Positions 1 through 7,793 of a stretch of DNA of 32,694 nucleotides are shown in pieces. Each line of letters begins with the position of its first letter. The stretch's first letter is position 1. Source of the stretch: JALOOE01 sp964423545. GTDB taxonomy: Bacteria > Chloroflexota > Anaerolineae > CG2-30-64-16. The position numbers and the translations under genes were made by a program. The notes under the pieces were generated by a model. That model was given only the letters and a program-made list of their open reading frames with translations, ran no database searches and was not told the origin of the DNA. The stretch covers positions 1 through 32,694 of the forward strand of contig CAYRFV010000023.1 of NCBI GenBank assembly GCA_964423545.1, written 5' to 3'.

Positions 1-882
1 TTCCCTGAAGCCGAGCTCCCGCATACCGGCAACCAGCGTCTCGTGGTTGTGGCGGTAGCGCTGGGCGCGACCCTCCGGCCCGCCCTCTGCCTCAAGCTCG
101 GACAACGCCTGGCGGAAGGCGAGAAGGGCATGCGTGGGCGGCGTGAAGCGGAATTGGCCGTCCCGTTCCAATCCTTGCCACTGGGCCAGCAGATTCAGGC
201 TGACACTGTGAGCATAACCAGCGTCTTGTGAGTCCTGCATCACCTGCTGAAGCGCCGCCTCCTGCGCCAGTACGAAACTGAATCCCGGCACCCCCTCGAT
301 GCATTTGTTGGATGACGAGACCAGGTAGTGGATGCCCCAGTCGGCGATTGGGATCGATGTCGCCCCGAAGCTGCTCATCGCGTCCACCAAGAGCACCTTC
401 CGCCGGGCCCTGGCAACGCAGGCAATCTCCCGAACTGGATTGAAGAGGCCGGTGGTTGTCTCGCAATGCACCACGCCGAGATGGGTGATTGCAGGATCGC
501 GCTCCAGCGCCACTTCGATCGTTTCTGCGAGGGCCGGCCGGCTTTCCGGGAATGTCAGTGGCGACGCCGCGATCCTCAGGACGTTCGCGATGAGCACCAT
601 TCGCTGTCCGTACGCGCCGTTGACCACGATCAGCCACTTTCCGTCCGGAGGCGTGATTGAGCCGATCACCGACTCGATGCCGAAGGTGCCGCTGCCCTGC
701 ATGAGGATGGCCTGGTAGCCCCGGCCATCTGCTTCGGCCAGCCTGAGCACACCCTGGCGGATCTCGCGCACGATGCGTATGAACTCGTAGTCGCGCGAGC
801 CGAGATCGCGCTGCATGGCCTGCTTCACTGTGGGACTGGTCGTCAATGGGCCGGGAGTGAACAGTGGTTTGTCAGTGTGCAT
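1..882 (-). CDS. phnW: 2-aminoethylphosphonate--pyruvate transaminase (3' end beyond window)
   Basis: This PLP enzyme (class V aminotransferase fold) transfers the amino group of 2-aminoethylphosphonate (AEP) to pyruvate, giving phosphonoacetaldehyde and alanine in the cytoplasm. The 294 residues present begin MHTDKPLFTPGPLTTS, the usual family start. They contain GSGTFGIESV near residue 64 and the PLP-lysine segment SSSNKCIEGVPGFSF near residue 190. The family is about 360-370 residues, so roughly 75 C-terminal residues lie outside the window. The start ATG at 882-880 has AGAAGAG just upstream. The gene follows the AEP permease in the same direction after about 100 bp, completing a transport-plus-first-step operon. 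The next enzyme (PhnX, or PhnY/PhnA) is not visible and may lie to the left. The call is confident. Confidence 0.93.
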   Translation of the reverse strand, partial: MHTDKPLFTPGPLTTSPTVKQAMQRDLGSRDYEFIRIVREIRQGVLRLAEADGRGYQAILMQGSGTFGIESVIGSITPPDGKWLIVVNGAYGQRMVLIANVLRIAASPLTFPESRPALAETIEVALERDPAITHLGVVHCETTTGLFNPVREIACVARARRKVLLVDAMSSFGATSIPIADWGIHYLVSSSNKCIEGVPGFSFVLAQEAALQQVMQDSQDAGYAHSVSLNLLAQWQGLERDGQFRFTPPTHALLAFRQALSELEAEGGPEGRAQRYRHNHETLVAGMRELGFRE

Positions 883-913
883 TCTCTTCTTGCTCTCAGT
901 CAGGCGACGGTGG

Positions 914-929
914 TGTGATTCGTGTCACA
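914..929. promoter_or_regulatory. CRP/FNR-type palindrome upstream of phnW
   Basis: The 16-bp element reads TGTGA, six bases, TCACA. It matches the half-site and spacing of the classical CRP-family operator exactly. It lies in the phnU-phnW gap, about 32 bp upstream of the phnW ATG. About 0.03 such perfect sites are expected by chance in a window this size. That a CRP-family regulator binds it is inference. Confidence 0.4.
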
Positions 930-983
930 TTGCCTATGGATGGGAGGGACGGCGCTCGCGGTCAGCCGGCTCCTCACTGCGCG

Positions 984-2762
984 TCATGCCTCCCGGAGTC
1001 GCCAGCGTTGCGTGCGCCGCTCGAGTTGGCGCACCAAAACCTCATAGATCACCCTGACGGCCACACTGGTCAGGATCAGAAGTGACGACATGGCTGCCGC
1101 AGCCGCCGTATCGCCCGCGTCGTCCATATTGACGATCGCGACCGCTGCCAACTTGAGGCTCGGTGGGTAGAGGAAGATCAAGGCTGACACCGTCACCATG
1201 CTGCTGACGAAGTAATACATGGCGATTTCCAGAATAGCCGGAAGACATAACGGCATGGTGACGCGCCACAAGGTGTGGTGGAACGGCACGCGCAGCGAAG
1301 CCGACACCGCCTCGAACTCGGCATCTAGCTGTTTGAGCGCCGTGGTGGCGGTCATGAAGCTGACGGTGTAGAAGTGGATGATGTTCGACAGCACCAGAAT
1401 GGCCATGGTTCCATATAGAGGGTGGAATGGGTTGGGCACGCTGATTCCCCCCAGGCGCCACTCCCTGGGATTGAAGAAGAATATGTACGCCAGCCCGATC
1501 ACCAACCCAGGCAGCGCCACCGGGAGCATCGACAGGAAGTAGGCCAGGCTCGCCAGTCCCCGCGGACCCCTGGTCTTCTCGATCAGATACGCGCTGCCGA
1601 AGGTGACTGCGATGCCCGCGAGGGCGGTGTAGAGGGCCATGCGCACCGTGTTCCAGAGCACCGCCGAACCACCCCCACCCACGGTGCGAAAGTCAAAGTG
1701 GCGGAGGGTGAGGGTCAGGTCGTAGGGCCAGACGTTGGCTACAGCGGCGATGAACACCGTGCCGATCACGACCAGAATGGCTGCGGCGACCGATGAGCAG
1801 TAGAGCAGGCCTAGCAGATCAGCGCCGCGGCCGGACTGGGGATGGTACGGCGTCGAGCGCGTGGTCAGCGCACTGGCGTGGTGGCGCTGCACCAGCCGGT
1901 CGAGTATGAAAGCGATGACTGTCGGCGCAAGCAGCAGCAGGCTGATTGTGGCGCCCATGGTGAAGTTCTGCTGGCCGATCACCTGCTTGTAGATATCGGT
2001 CGCGAGCACATTGAAGTTGCCGCCAACAACCTTGGCCACGCCGAAATCGGTGAATGCGAGTGTGAAACAGACGAAACCTGCGCTCACCAGACCGTAGCGC
2101 ATGGTCGGCAGGGTCACCATCCAGAACGTCCGCAGCGTCGAGGCGCGGAGCGTCAGGCTGGCCTCATAGAGCCGCGCGTCGGCCAGGCTCGCTGCGACTA
2201 CCAGGATCACCACCGCCTGAGGGAAGCAGTAGAGGAACTCGCCCAAGACGATGCCAGCGGCGCCATAGAGGCCGATGTCCCAGCCCACTGGCGCACCGAG
2301 CAATTGCTCGCCCAGCCCCAGGAAACCGGTAGTGACCAACCCCTTCTTTCCAAACAGGTAGACCAGTCCGATGCCTATCGCCAGGGATGGGGCATAAAGC
2401 GGAAGCATGGCCACTGCACGGAAGAATCGCTTGCCCGGCATACAGGTTCGTGTCAATGCAAGGGCGTAGCCGAAACCCAGCACGACGGCCAACACCGTGG
2501 TCGTCGCAGCAACCATCAGGCTGTTCCCGAACGACCAGGCGAGGCCAGGCGTCTGAAAGTACCGCAGGAAGTTGCCCCCAGCCACAAAGCGGCCGCTCTC
2601 GTCGGTGACACTGCGGGCGACGAGCGGCGCGAGCGGGAGCGCCACGCCAACGAGCAGCCAGACGACCACCAATCCCATGAGTCCGTCTTGCAGCCGTTGT
2701 TCCGTCGTACGCGTCTTGCCGATGCGCCACATCAGAGCACGCAGGGGGGCAGTCGTTGTCAT
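984..2762 (-). CDS. Fused double-domain permease of the AEP ABC transporter (PhnU2 type)
   Basis: This inner-membrane channel subunit carries two permease domains in one 592-residue chain, as in the FbpB/AfuB-like AEP permeases of about 560-590 residues. Two sets of about six membrane segments can be read. Each set ends in an EAA loop that docks the ATPase: RLYEASLTLRASTLRTFW near residue 200 and EFEAVSASLRVPFHHTLW near residue 480. The fusion explains why only one permease gene lies beside one ATPase and one binding protein. It starts at ATG 2762, 112 bp after the ATPase gene, and precedes phnW. The substrate is inferred from the neighbouring phnW and the binding protein; an iron(III) permease has the same architecture. 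Confidence 0.88.
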   Translation of the reverse strand: MTTTAPLRALMWRIGKTRTTEQRLQDGLMGLVVVWLLVGVALPLAPLVARSVTDESGRFVAGGNFLRYFQTPGLAWSFGNSLMVAATTTVLAVVLGFGYALALTRTCMPGKRFFRAVAMLPLYAPSLAIGIGLVYLFGKKGLVTTGFLGLGEQLLGAPVGWDIGLYGAAGIVLGEFLYCFPQAVVILVVAASLADARLYEASLTLRASTLRTFWMVTLPTMRYGLVSAGFVCFTLAFTDFGVAKVVGGNFNVLATDIYKQVIGQQNFTMGATISLLLLAPTVIAFILDRLVQRHHASALTTRSTPYHPQSGRGADLLGLLYCSSVAAAILVVIGTVFIAAVANVWPYDLTLTLRHFDFRTVGGGGSAVLWNTVRMALYTALAGIAVTFGSAYLIEKTRGPRGLASLAYFLSMLPVALPGLVIGLAYIFFFNPREWRLGGISVPNPFHPLYGTMAILVLSNIIHFYTVSFMTATTALKQLDAEFEAVSASLRVPFHHTLWRVTMPLCLPAILEIAMYYFVSSMVTVSALIFLYPPSLKLAAVAIVNMDDAGDTAAAAAMSSLLILTSVAVRVIYEVLVRQLERRTQRWRLREA

Positions 2763-2874
2763 AGGCGAACACTCTTGCCCAGGAAGTTGCCGGAGCTCCT
2801 TCGCGGGCCCAGCGGACGTCAGTTCCCGATCGGATCAGGACGCGCTGCGAGGTGTAGCTGCGCTCGGTGGGCCA

Positions 2875-3972
2875 TCACCTCGGCGCAGGATAGACATGCA
2901 GCGACTCGACTGGCAGATGCACCGAGACCTGTGCACCTTTGTGTATGCCGCGGGCCAGCTCCGCAGGGTCGAGATAGGCGGTCAGGCCCAAAACACGATC
3001 GTCGCGACGCGGCAGTCGCAGATGGAGACGATGGAACGGTCCCAGGAACTCGATCTCGTTGACGCTCGTTTCCAGGACATTAGTCAAGTCGAAGTCGCTG
3101 TGAAGGACGCGAACATCCTCAGGGCGGATGGCCACCATCACGTCACGGCCGGGCGGGAGGCCGTGAGCGCTGGCCGGCACCTGAAGCAAGGCGTCACCGC
3201 AGCGCACCTGCGCCACGCGACCGGCTGCAACGACGCCCGGCAGGAAATTCATCAGGCCCACGAAGTCGGCGACGAATGGGGTGGCAGGCGCACGATAGAC
3301 TTCACGCGGTGAGCCGACCTGGGCAATGCGACCCTGCGCCATCACCACGACGCGATCGGCCATGGTCAGCGCTTCTTCCTGGTCGTGCGTCACCATGATG
3401 GCGGTGACGCCGAGACGCCGTTGCAAGGCGGCCACCTCCAGCCGCAGCCGAGCACGGACGCGCGCATCCAGCGCAGAGAGCGGTTCGTCCAGCAGGAGCA
3501 GGCTGGGCGAGATCGCCAAGGCGCGGGCCAGGGCGACGCGCTGCTGCTGTCCCCCGGAGAGCTGTGCCGGGAAACGCGCGTCGCACCCTGCCAGCCCGAC
3601 TAGCTGCAGCATCTCACCGGTGCGCGCCTCGATGTGCGACCTGGGCAGACGGCGGTTCTCCAGACCGTAGGCGATATTCTGCGCCACCGTCAGATTGGGA
3701 AAGAGCGCATAGGACTGGAAGACGATGCCGAAATCACGCCGGCTCGGCGGCAGCCTGGTGACATCCAGGCCGGCCTGGATCACCCGGCCAGCATCCGGTT
3801 GTTCCAGTCCGGCGAGGATGCGCAGAAGTGTGGTCTTGCCACAGCCGCTGGGACCCAACAGGAAGAGGAACTCGCCCTTGCACACATCCAATGACACATC
3901 GCTCAGCGCCGTAACCTTGCCGAACGATTTGCTGATGCCGTGTATCTGGAGGTAGGGCGCATCCGAAGCCAT
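2875..3972 (-). CDS. AEP ABC transporter ATP-binding protein (PhnT2 type)
   Basis: This cytoplasmic ATPase energises the AEP importer. It shows Walker A GPSGCGKTT, the Q-loop in FQSYALFPNLT, signature LSGGQQQR, Walker B LLLLDEPLSALDA and the switch His in VTHDQEEAL. A C-terminal beta-rich TOBE-like domain of about 110 residues follows, typical of the CysA/PotA/FbpC group. I chose the ATG at 3972 (MASDAPYLQIHG), 11 nt after the stop of the binding-protein gene. This is where family homology begins, and GAAGTGAG lies upstream. An in-frame ATG at 4005 would add 11 residues and overlap the previous gene. It lies in the middle of the phn operon. Confidence 0.9.
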   Translation of the reverse strand: MASDAPYLQIHGISKSFGKVTALSDVSLDVCKGEFLFLLGPSGCGKTTLLRILAGLEQPDAGRVIQAGLDVTRLPPSRRDFGIVFQSYALFPNLTVAQNIAYGLENRRLPRSHIEARTGEMLQLVGLAGCDARFPAQLSGGQQQRVALARALAISPSLLLLDEPLSALDARVRARLRLEVAALQRRLGVTAIMVTHDQEEALTMADRVVVMAQGRIAQVGSPREVYRAPATPFVADFVGLMNFLPGVVAAGRVAQVRCGDALLQVPASAHGLPPGRDVMVAIRPEDVRVLHSDFDLTNVLETSVNEIEFLGPFHRLHLRLPRRDDRVLGLTAYLDPAELARGIHKGAQVSVHLPVESLHVYPAPR

Positions 3973-3982
3973 CGGGGTCAAC

Positions 3983-5041
3983 TCACTTCGGTTCTGACTT
4001 GGCATCGTAGCGCTTCATCCATTCCTGCAGAACGCGCTCGCGCTCCCCTGCGGCTTTCACCAAGTCATTCTTGATCAGTTGCTTCAGTGGGTCGGCGGGA
4101 TAGCCTGTCGGAATCGCCACGCCGGTATCCATCGCGGTGATCGGGTAGCTCTTGGCGTACGCCTGCATCGCATCGGGGCTGATGGCCCAGTCCAGGAAAG
4201 TGCGAGCAGCCGGGTTGATCTTCCCCTTCTTGACCAGCGCGTTCGCTTCAGTCTCCCAGCCAGAACCTTCTGTGGGGAAGACCGCCTCGATCGGCTGGCC
4301 GCCCGCTTTCTGCTGCACTGCCCGATAGTCGAAGGAGATCCCGATCACCGTCTCGCCCGCGCCGGCCATCTTGCACGGCTTGGAGCCGGAATGGGTGTAG
4401 ACGGCCATATTCTCGTTGAGCTTGTCCAGGTACTTCCAGCCTTCCGCCTCGCCCTTGAGCTGCAAGATCGCTGAGACGGACAGGTAGCCGGTCCCCGACG
4501 AGTTCGGATTGGGCATGACGATCAGGCCCCTGTACTCGGGCTTGAGCAGATCATCCCAGCTTGTCGGCATCGGCAGCTTCTTGGCCGCCAGTTCCTTCGT
4601 GTTGACGCAGAAGGCCGAGAACCACGTGTCAATGCCGACCCAATGGGGCGGATTCTTGGCGTCCTTGAAACTCGCCCGGATCTTGTCCACCCCCTCCGGC
4701 GCGTACGGCTCGAGCATCCCTTCCTTGTCCGCAATCAGCAGGCTGGTGGCAGCCAGGCCCCACACCACATCCGCCTGTGGATTGGCCTTTTCGGCCAGCA
4801 GCTTGGCGGTGACGATGCCGGTCGAATCGCGCACAGTGTTGACCTTGATGTTGGGGTACTTCTGGTTGAAGAGCGGCAGATATTTCGCAATCTGATCGTC
4901 CTCCAGTGCAGTGTAGACAGTGATCTCGCCGGAAGTGGCCTTTTCGGCCGAACCCGCTGGTCCGCTAGCATCCGAAGCGGCACAGGCGGTGAGCAGCAAT
5001 CCGGAAAGGATGATCAGAAGATACAGTGATAGGCGATGCAT
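3983..5041 (-). CDS. AEP-binding lipoprotein of the ABC transporter (PhnS2 type)
   Basis: This extracytoplasmic substrate-binding lipoprotein has 352 residues. The start ATG at 5041 follows AGGAGGG at 7 nt and gives a type II signal, MHRLSLYLLIILSGLLLTAC, with lipobox LTAC. A longer reading from 5167 adds 42 residues without a signal and is rejected. The mature part begins ITVYTALEDDQIAKYLP and contains DVVWGLAATS and SGTGYL, as in periplasmic AEP/iron-type binding proteins of the spermidine/putrescine-binding-like superfamily. It is the first gene of the phn operon and sits behind the phased promoter at 5142-5217. Alone it could be called iron(III)-binding; phnW in the operon favours AEP. 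Confidence 0.9.
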   Translation of the reverse strand: MHRLSLYLLIILSGLLLTACAASDASGPAGSAEKATSGEITVYTALEDDQIAKYLPLFNQKYPNIKVNTVRDSTGIVTAKLLAEKANPQADVVWGLAATSLLIADKEGMLEPYAPEGVDKIRASFKDAKNPPHWVGIDTWFSAFCVNTKELAAKKLPMPTSWDDLLKPEYRGLIVMPNPNSSGTGYLSVSAILQLKGEAEGWKYLDKLNENMAVYTHSGSKPCKMAGAGETVIGISFDYRAVQQKAGGQPIEAVFPTEGSGWETEANALVKKGKINPAARTFLDWAISPDAMQAYAKSYPITAMDTGVAIPTGYPADPLKQLIKNDLVKAAGERERVLQEWMKRYDAKSEPK

Positions 5042-5141
5042 GGACGGAACCCTCCTGAGTGTCGTTAGATTCCTCGTGCCGGGCGGGATGGCGGCGGTCC
5101 GCGAGCCATCTCGCTCGCACTTTGTGAGTTGAGCCACTCGA

Positions 5142-5217
5142 AGGATAGCAGCCGTGTGTGAAGTCAATGATAAGGAGGCTTCATGCGGATGTTAGGCGTT
5201 TGTCAAATTCCCTTAAG
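5142..5217 (-). promoter_or_regulatory. Pho-box-like phased repeats and -10 of the phn operon
   Basis: On the minus strand, heptamers start every 11 bp: CTTAAGG (5217), TTGACAA (5206), CTAACAT (5195), ATGAAGC (5184), TTATCAT (5173), TTCACAC (5162). The -10 is TATCCT at 5147-5142, preceded by TGC as in an extended -10. CTTCACA, in the register shared by the other three promoters, starts at 5163, and the -10 starts 16 bp later. PhoB and PhoP bind direct repeats with this period next to the -10. The predicted start is near 5135, giving a leader of about 95 nt. No gene was found in 5042-5430. Confidence 0.55.
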
Positions 5218-5393
5218 GGGAAGAACGCGGGGTGGAGATGGAGTCTTGGATGCGGTCCGGGGAGAAGCGCTCCTGCCCCTGAGTGCACGATCGCCTCGGA
5301 CGCGCGAACGGCGTGAGCATCCGGTCGTTTGCGCGCCCTGAACACCGGGTGATCGACCGCGCGGTTGCGACCGACGGGACGCCGTCGCGGCGG

Positions 5394-5433
5394 CGGGAAG
5401 CGCGGCCGATTCACGGGAAGCGCGGCCGATTCA
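5394..5433. repeat. 20-bp perfect tandem duplication covering the sixA stop codon
   Basis: The unit CGGGAAGCGCGGCCGATTCA occurs twice without a mismatch, at 5394-5413 and 5414-5433. The right copy includes the stop codon (5431-5433) of the histidine phosphatase gene; the left copy lies outside it. It looks like a recent slippage duplication. Confidence 0.9.
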
Positions 5434-5937
5434 GCTGTCGCTATCGTCGGCTGAATCGCCCCCGGGTTCGATCGGGGCAGGCACGAGCAACGATATCAGT
5501 CGTCCCTCAAGGGCCTTCGGATCGCGAATCTCCACCTGCGCGATCCCGGCCTTGTGGATGACCAGCCGACCGCCGGTCACGGCCCGCACCACCTGGCTGA
5601 GGTCTGGGCCGTGACCCACCAGCACAATGCTGCTGCGGTTGGCGTGGTCCTGCAGCACCTTGCTAAGCTGCCTGAGGCCGAAGCCCGGAATCAAGCGCGG
5701 CTCCACCGCGACTCTGTCAAGCAGGCCCAGCCGCTCGGCCACGATCTGCGCTGTAGCCCGCGCGCGAACATAGGGGCTGGTGAGCACGAGTTCCGGGTTG
5801 ATCTTTTGCTCGGCCAGCATGGCTGCCACTTCCGAAACGACCAATCGACCTTGCGCCGATAGGGGCCGTTCGATGTCATCGCCTCGCCAGTTGGCCTTCG
5901 GCTCCGTCGGACCGTGTCTGAGAAAGAATACTTCCAT
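5431..5937 (-). CDS. SixA-type phosphohistidine phosphatase
   Basis: This is a small cytoplasmic histidine-phosphatase-superfamily enzyme of 168 residues. It starts MEVFFLRHGPTEP, with the catalytic RHG at residues 7-9. LTSPYVRARATAQIV near residue 53 and VLVGHGPDLSQVV near residue 104 carry the second Arg and second His. The size fits SixA, which removes phosphate from phosphohistidine proteins. The start ATG at 5937 has TTGAGG about 10 nt upstream; a TTG at 5952 is also possible. The C-terminus ends in an acidic tail, DSADDSDS. It has its own promoter and lies between the phn and ugp operons, so a role in phosphorus handling or signalling is only inferred. A small sugar-phosphate phosphatase is an alternative. 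Confidence 0.85.
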   Translation of the reverse strand: MEVFFLRHGPTEPKANWRGDDIERPLSAQGRLVVSEVAAMLAEQKINPELVLTSPYVRARATAQIVAERLGLLDRVAVEPRLIPGFGLRQLSKVLQDHANRSSIVLVGHGPDLSQVVRAVTGGRLVIHKAGIAQVEIRDPKALEGRLISLLVPAPIEPGGDSADDSDS

Positions 5938-6002
5938 GTTGCTCAGCCTCAACTGATCGGTGTTTCCACAGGTGAATCATACTCCGTGCTGCGGGCATTC
6001 GG

Positions 6003-6050
6003 CATGATGAGCATCATGGATCATGGTATCTTAACTTGGTACGGTGTCAA
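6003..6050 (-). promoter_or_regulatory. Sigma-70-type promoter and palindrome before the sixA-like gene
   Basis: On the minus strand a perfect -35 TTGACA (6050-6045) is followed after 16 bp by TACCAT (6028-6023). The expected start falls in a palindrome, CATGATG-AG-CATCATG (6003-6018), placed where a repressor could act. The leader to the ATG would be about 80 nt. The promoter overlaps the end of the GPP34 remnant. Confidence 0.5.
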
Positions 6051-6290
6051 GATTCTGAGTGTGTCGTCACCACCGGGGCTCTCTTCACTGGCGACCAACC
6101 GGCAGCTATCGTCCGTGATCGCCGCGCCCATCAGGGCGCGATCCGCGCGCGCGGCGCCGGCCAGGCCGCAATGCAACGTCGACGCGGCCGGACCGTGCAC
6201 GCGGTCCCTGGTATCTTCGATCGCCAGCAAGAGCAGTTCTTCAGCAAAGATGAGCAGATCGATGCATCCGTCGGCTGCGGCGAAGCGCAC
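6021..6290 (-). pseudogene. Remnant of a GPP34/GOLPH3-like gene
   Basis: An 89-codon minus-strand reading from GTG 6290 contains FAEELLLLAIED, then ASTLHCGLAGA, RALMGAAI and CRLVASEESPGGDD in order. These match the N-terminal third of bacterial GPP34 (GOLPH3-like) proteins, which are about 220 residues and bind phosphoinositide-type lipids in eukaryotes. The frame ends at 6021, and no continuation was seen in other frames before the sixA-like gene at 5937. It begins 14 nt after the ugpB stop. I read it as a 3'-truncated relic; a short functional protein is possible but less likely. The region 5938-6304 holds only this and the sixA promoter. Confidence 0.5.
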
Positions 6291-6304
6291 GCGTCTCAGC
6301 GCTC

Positions 6305-7747
6305 TCAGCCCTCAACCGCTTTCAAGGAAGCCACCACCGGAGCCGCAGCCGTCTCCAGCTCCTTGTTGACATCTCCGAAGACCTTCGCTGCATCCTCTTT
6401 GTTGACGATGATTCTCTCCAGTCCCTTGCCGATGATCTGGTCGCCGTTGGGCACGAAGACGCGCGCGGCATCCTGTGGCCGAGTCTTGGGAAGCTGGTCG
6501 ACCGCGGTCTTGAAGGTGGGTCGTTCCTTGAAGTACGCCTGCATATCGGCGCTCTGAACCGCGCTCTTGCGCACAGGCATGTAGCCCGTTGTTTTCGACC
6601 AAAACGTGGTGGTCTCCGGATTGGTGGCGAAGGCGATCCATTTCACGGCCGCCTGCTGCTTCTCTTGCGGCAGCCCGGACAGGATGGCCAGCCCGGAGCC
6701 GCCGGTGCAGCAGCCGAACTGCCGCTTCTTGGGCAGAAATGCAGTCCCCACCGGGAACTTCGCCGACTGAAGCACCCCGCCCATCGAGCCCGTAGAGAGC
6801 ATGGCCGACGCCACCACCCCGGTGACGAAGTCCTTCTGGACATCCTTCGAGAAGACCGCCCATCCGTCTTTGTTGACGGTGTCGCTGTAGAAAGCGCCGG
6901 CTTCAACGGTCTTCGGATCGGTCATCGTCATCGTGAAGTCGGACTTGGAATACTGGCCCTCATACTGCCAGGCTACGCCCTGGAACAGCCAGGCAATGTA
7001 GCTCGCGGCGCCGGGATGCCCGAACGCAGCCTGCTTGATTTCGCTGCCTTCCTTCTTCATCAGTTTCGGGGCCCATGCCGCCATCTCATCCCACGTTTCA
7101 GGGCCGCGATCTGGCAGACCTGCCGCCGACCAGAGCTCCTTGTTATAGTAGAAGAGCGGGGTCGAACGAGCAAATGGCACCCAGTAGTGCTTGCCTTTGC
7201 GCAGGCCTTCGTTCCATAGTACATCCACGTAGTCACCCATGTCGACCTTCGCCGCAGCCATCAGGTCATCCAGTGGCTGGATCGCCTTTGCCAGGTAGAA
7301 CTTGAACCACCAGACATCCGACAGAAGCGAGACTTCCGGCGCCGTCTTAGCCTGCAGGGCGGCGGTCAGCTTCTGGGCGGTTTCTTCATAGGAACCCTGG
7401 AACTGATAGTCGAGGACGACATCGCTTTGTGACGAGTTGAACTTCTCCACGACTGCTTTCTCTGCCTCGCCGAGCTGGCCACTGAACGAGCCCCAGTAGG
7501 TGATCTTCACTTTGGAGCCGGTCTCCTTGACGGTCGGGGCCGCGGTCGGCGCTGCGGCCGGCGCCTGAGTGGCTGCCGGTTTCTGTCCAGCCGGCGCCTG
7601 AGTGGCTGCCGGTTTCTGTCCAGCCGGCGCCGGCGCAGCGGCCGGCGCGCACGCGGCGAGGGTCAGCAGGCTGGCGGCGCCCAGTCCGCCCTTGAGAAAC
7701 TGGCGCCGGCTCAGCCGGCGCACCGAAGCGCGATACGTGGTGGACAT
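6305..7747 (-). CDS. UgpB-like glycerol-3-phosphate-binding lipoprotein
   Basis: This family 1 extracytoplasmic solute-binding protein has 480 residues. The N-terminus has a Tat motif (SRRQFLKG) followed by lipobox LAAC, then an Ala/Pro/Thr linker of about 50 residues. Segments match UgpB landmarks: RSTPLFYYNKE (the STP..YYNK ligand segment), GGSGLAILSG, TTGYMPVRKSA and an Arg before VFVPNGDQI. These favour glycerol-3-phosphate or its diesters over sugars. The ATG at 7747 has AGGAG at about 10 nt. It is the last gene of the PAP2-ugp operon, 46 bp after the UgpE-like permease. The order A-E-B, with the binding protein last, differs from the common B-A-E. No UgpC ATPase is in the window. A sugar ligand is the alternative. 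Confidence 0.82.
   Translation of the reverse strand: MSTTYRASVRRLSRRQFLKGGLGAASLLTLAACAPAAAPAPAGQKPAATQAPAGQKPAATQAPAAAPTAAPTVKETGSKVKITYWGSFSGQLGEAEKAVVEKFNSSQSDVVLDYQFQGSYEETAQKLTAALQAKTAPEVSLLSDVWWFKFYLAKAIQPLDDLMAAAKVDMGDYVDVLWNEGLRKGKHYWVPFARSTPLFYYNKELWSAAGLPDRGPETWDEMAAWAPKLMKKEGSEIKQAAFGHPGAASYIAWLFQGVAWQYEGQYSKSDFTMTMTDPKTVEAGAFYSDTVNKDGWAVFSKDVQKDFVTGVVASAMLSTGSMGGVLQSAKFPVGTAFLPKKRQFGCCTGGSGLAILSGLPQEKQQAAVKWIAFATNPETTTFWSKTTGYMPVRKSAVQSADMQAYFKERPTFKTAVDQLPKTRPQDAARVFVPNGDQIIGKGLERIIVNKEDAAKVFGDVNKELETAAAPVVASLKAVEG
7561..7626. repeat. Two 33-bp tandem units in the ugpB linker
   Basis: Two identical 33-bp units (7561-7593 and 7594-7626) encode the 11-residue unit PAGQKPAATQA twice in the linker between lipobox and binding domain. 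Copy number here could vary between strains and would change only tether length. Confidence 0.88.
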
Positions 7748-7793
7748 AAACGGGTTCTCCTCTCAGTTTGGTAGGTGTACCGTGGTGTGCGAT

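Noticed and set aside
1842..3062. Plus-strand 406-codon frame antisense to the AEP permease
   Set aside because: It is a high-GC shadow frame, rich in Arg, Gln and His, and lies opposite a clear membrane protein gene.
5183..5341. 52-codon plus-strand frame with TAAGGAGG before its ATG
   Set aside because: The ribosome-site-like sequence is the complement of the phased repeats of the phn promoter, and the peptide is Arg-rich with no recognisable features.
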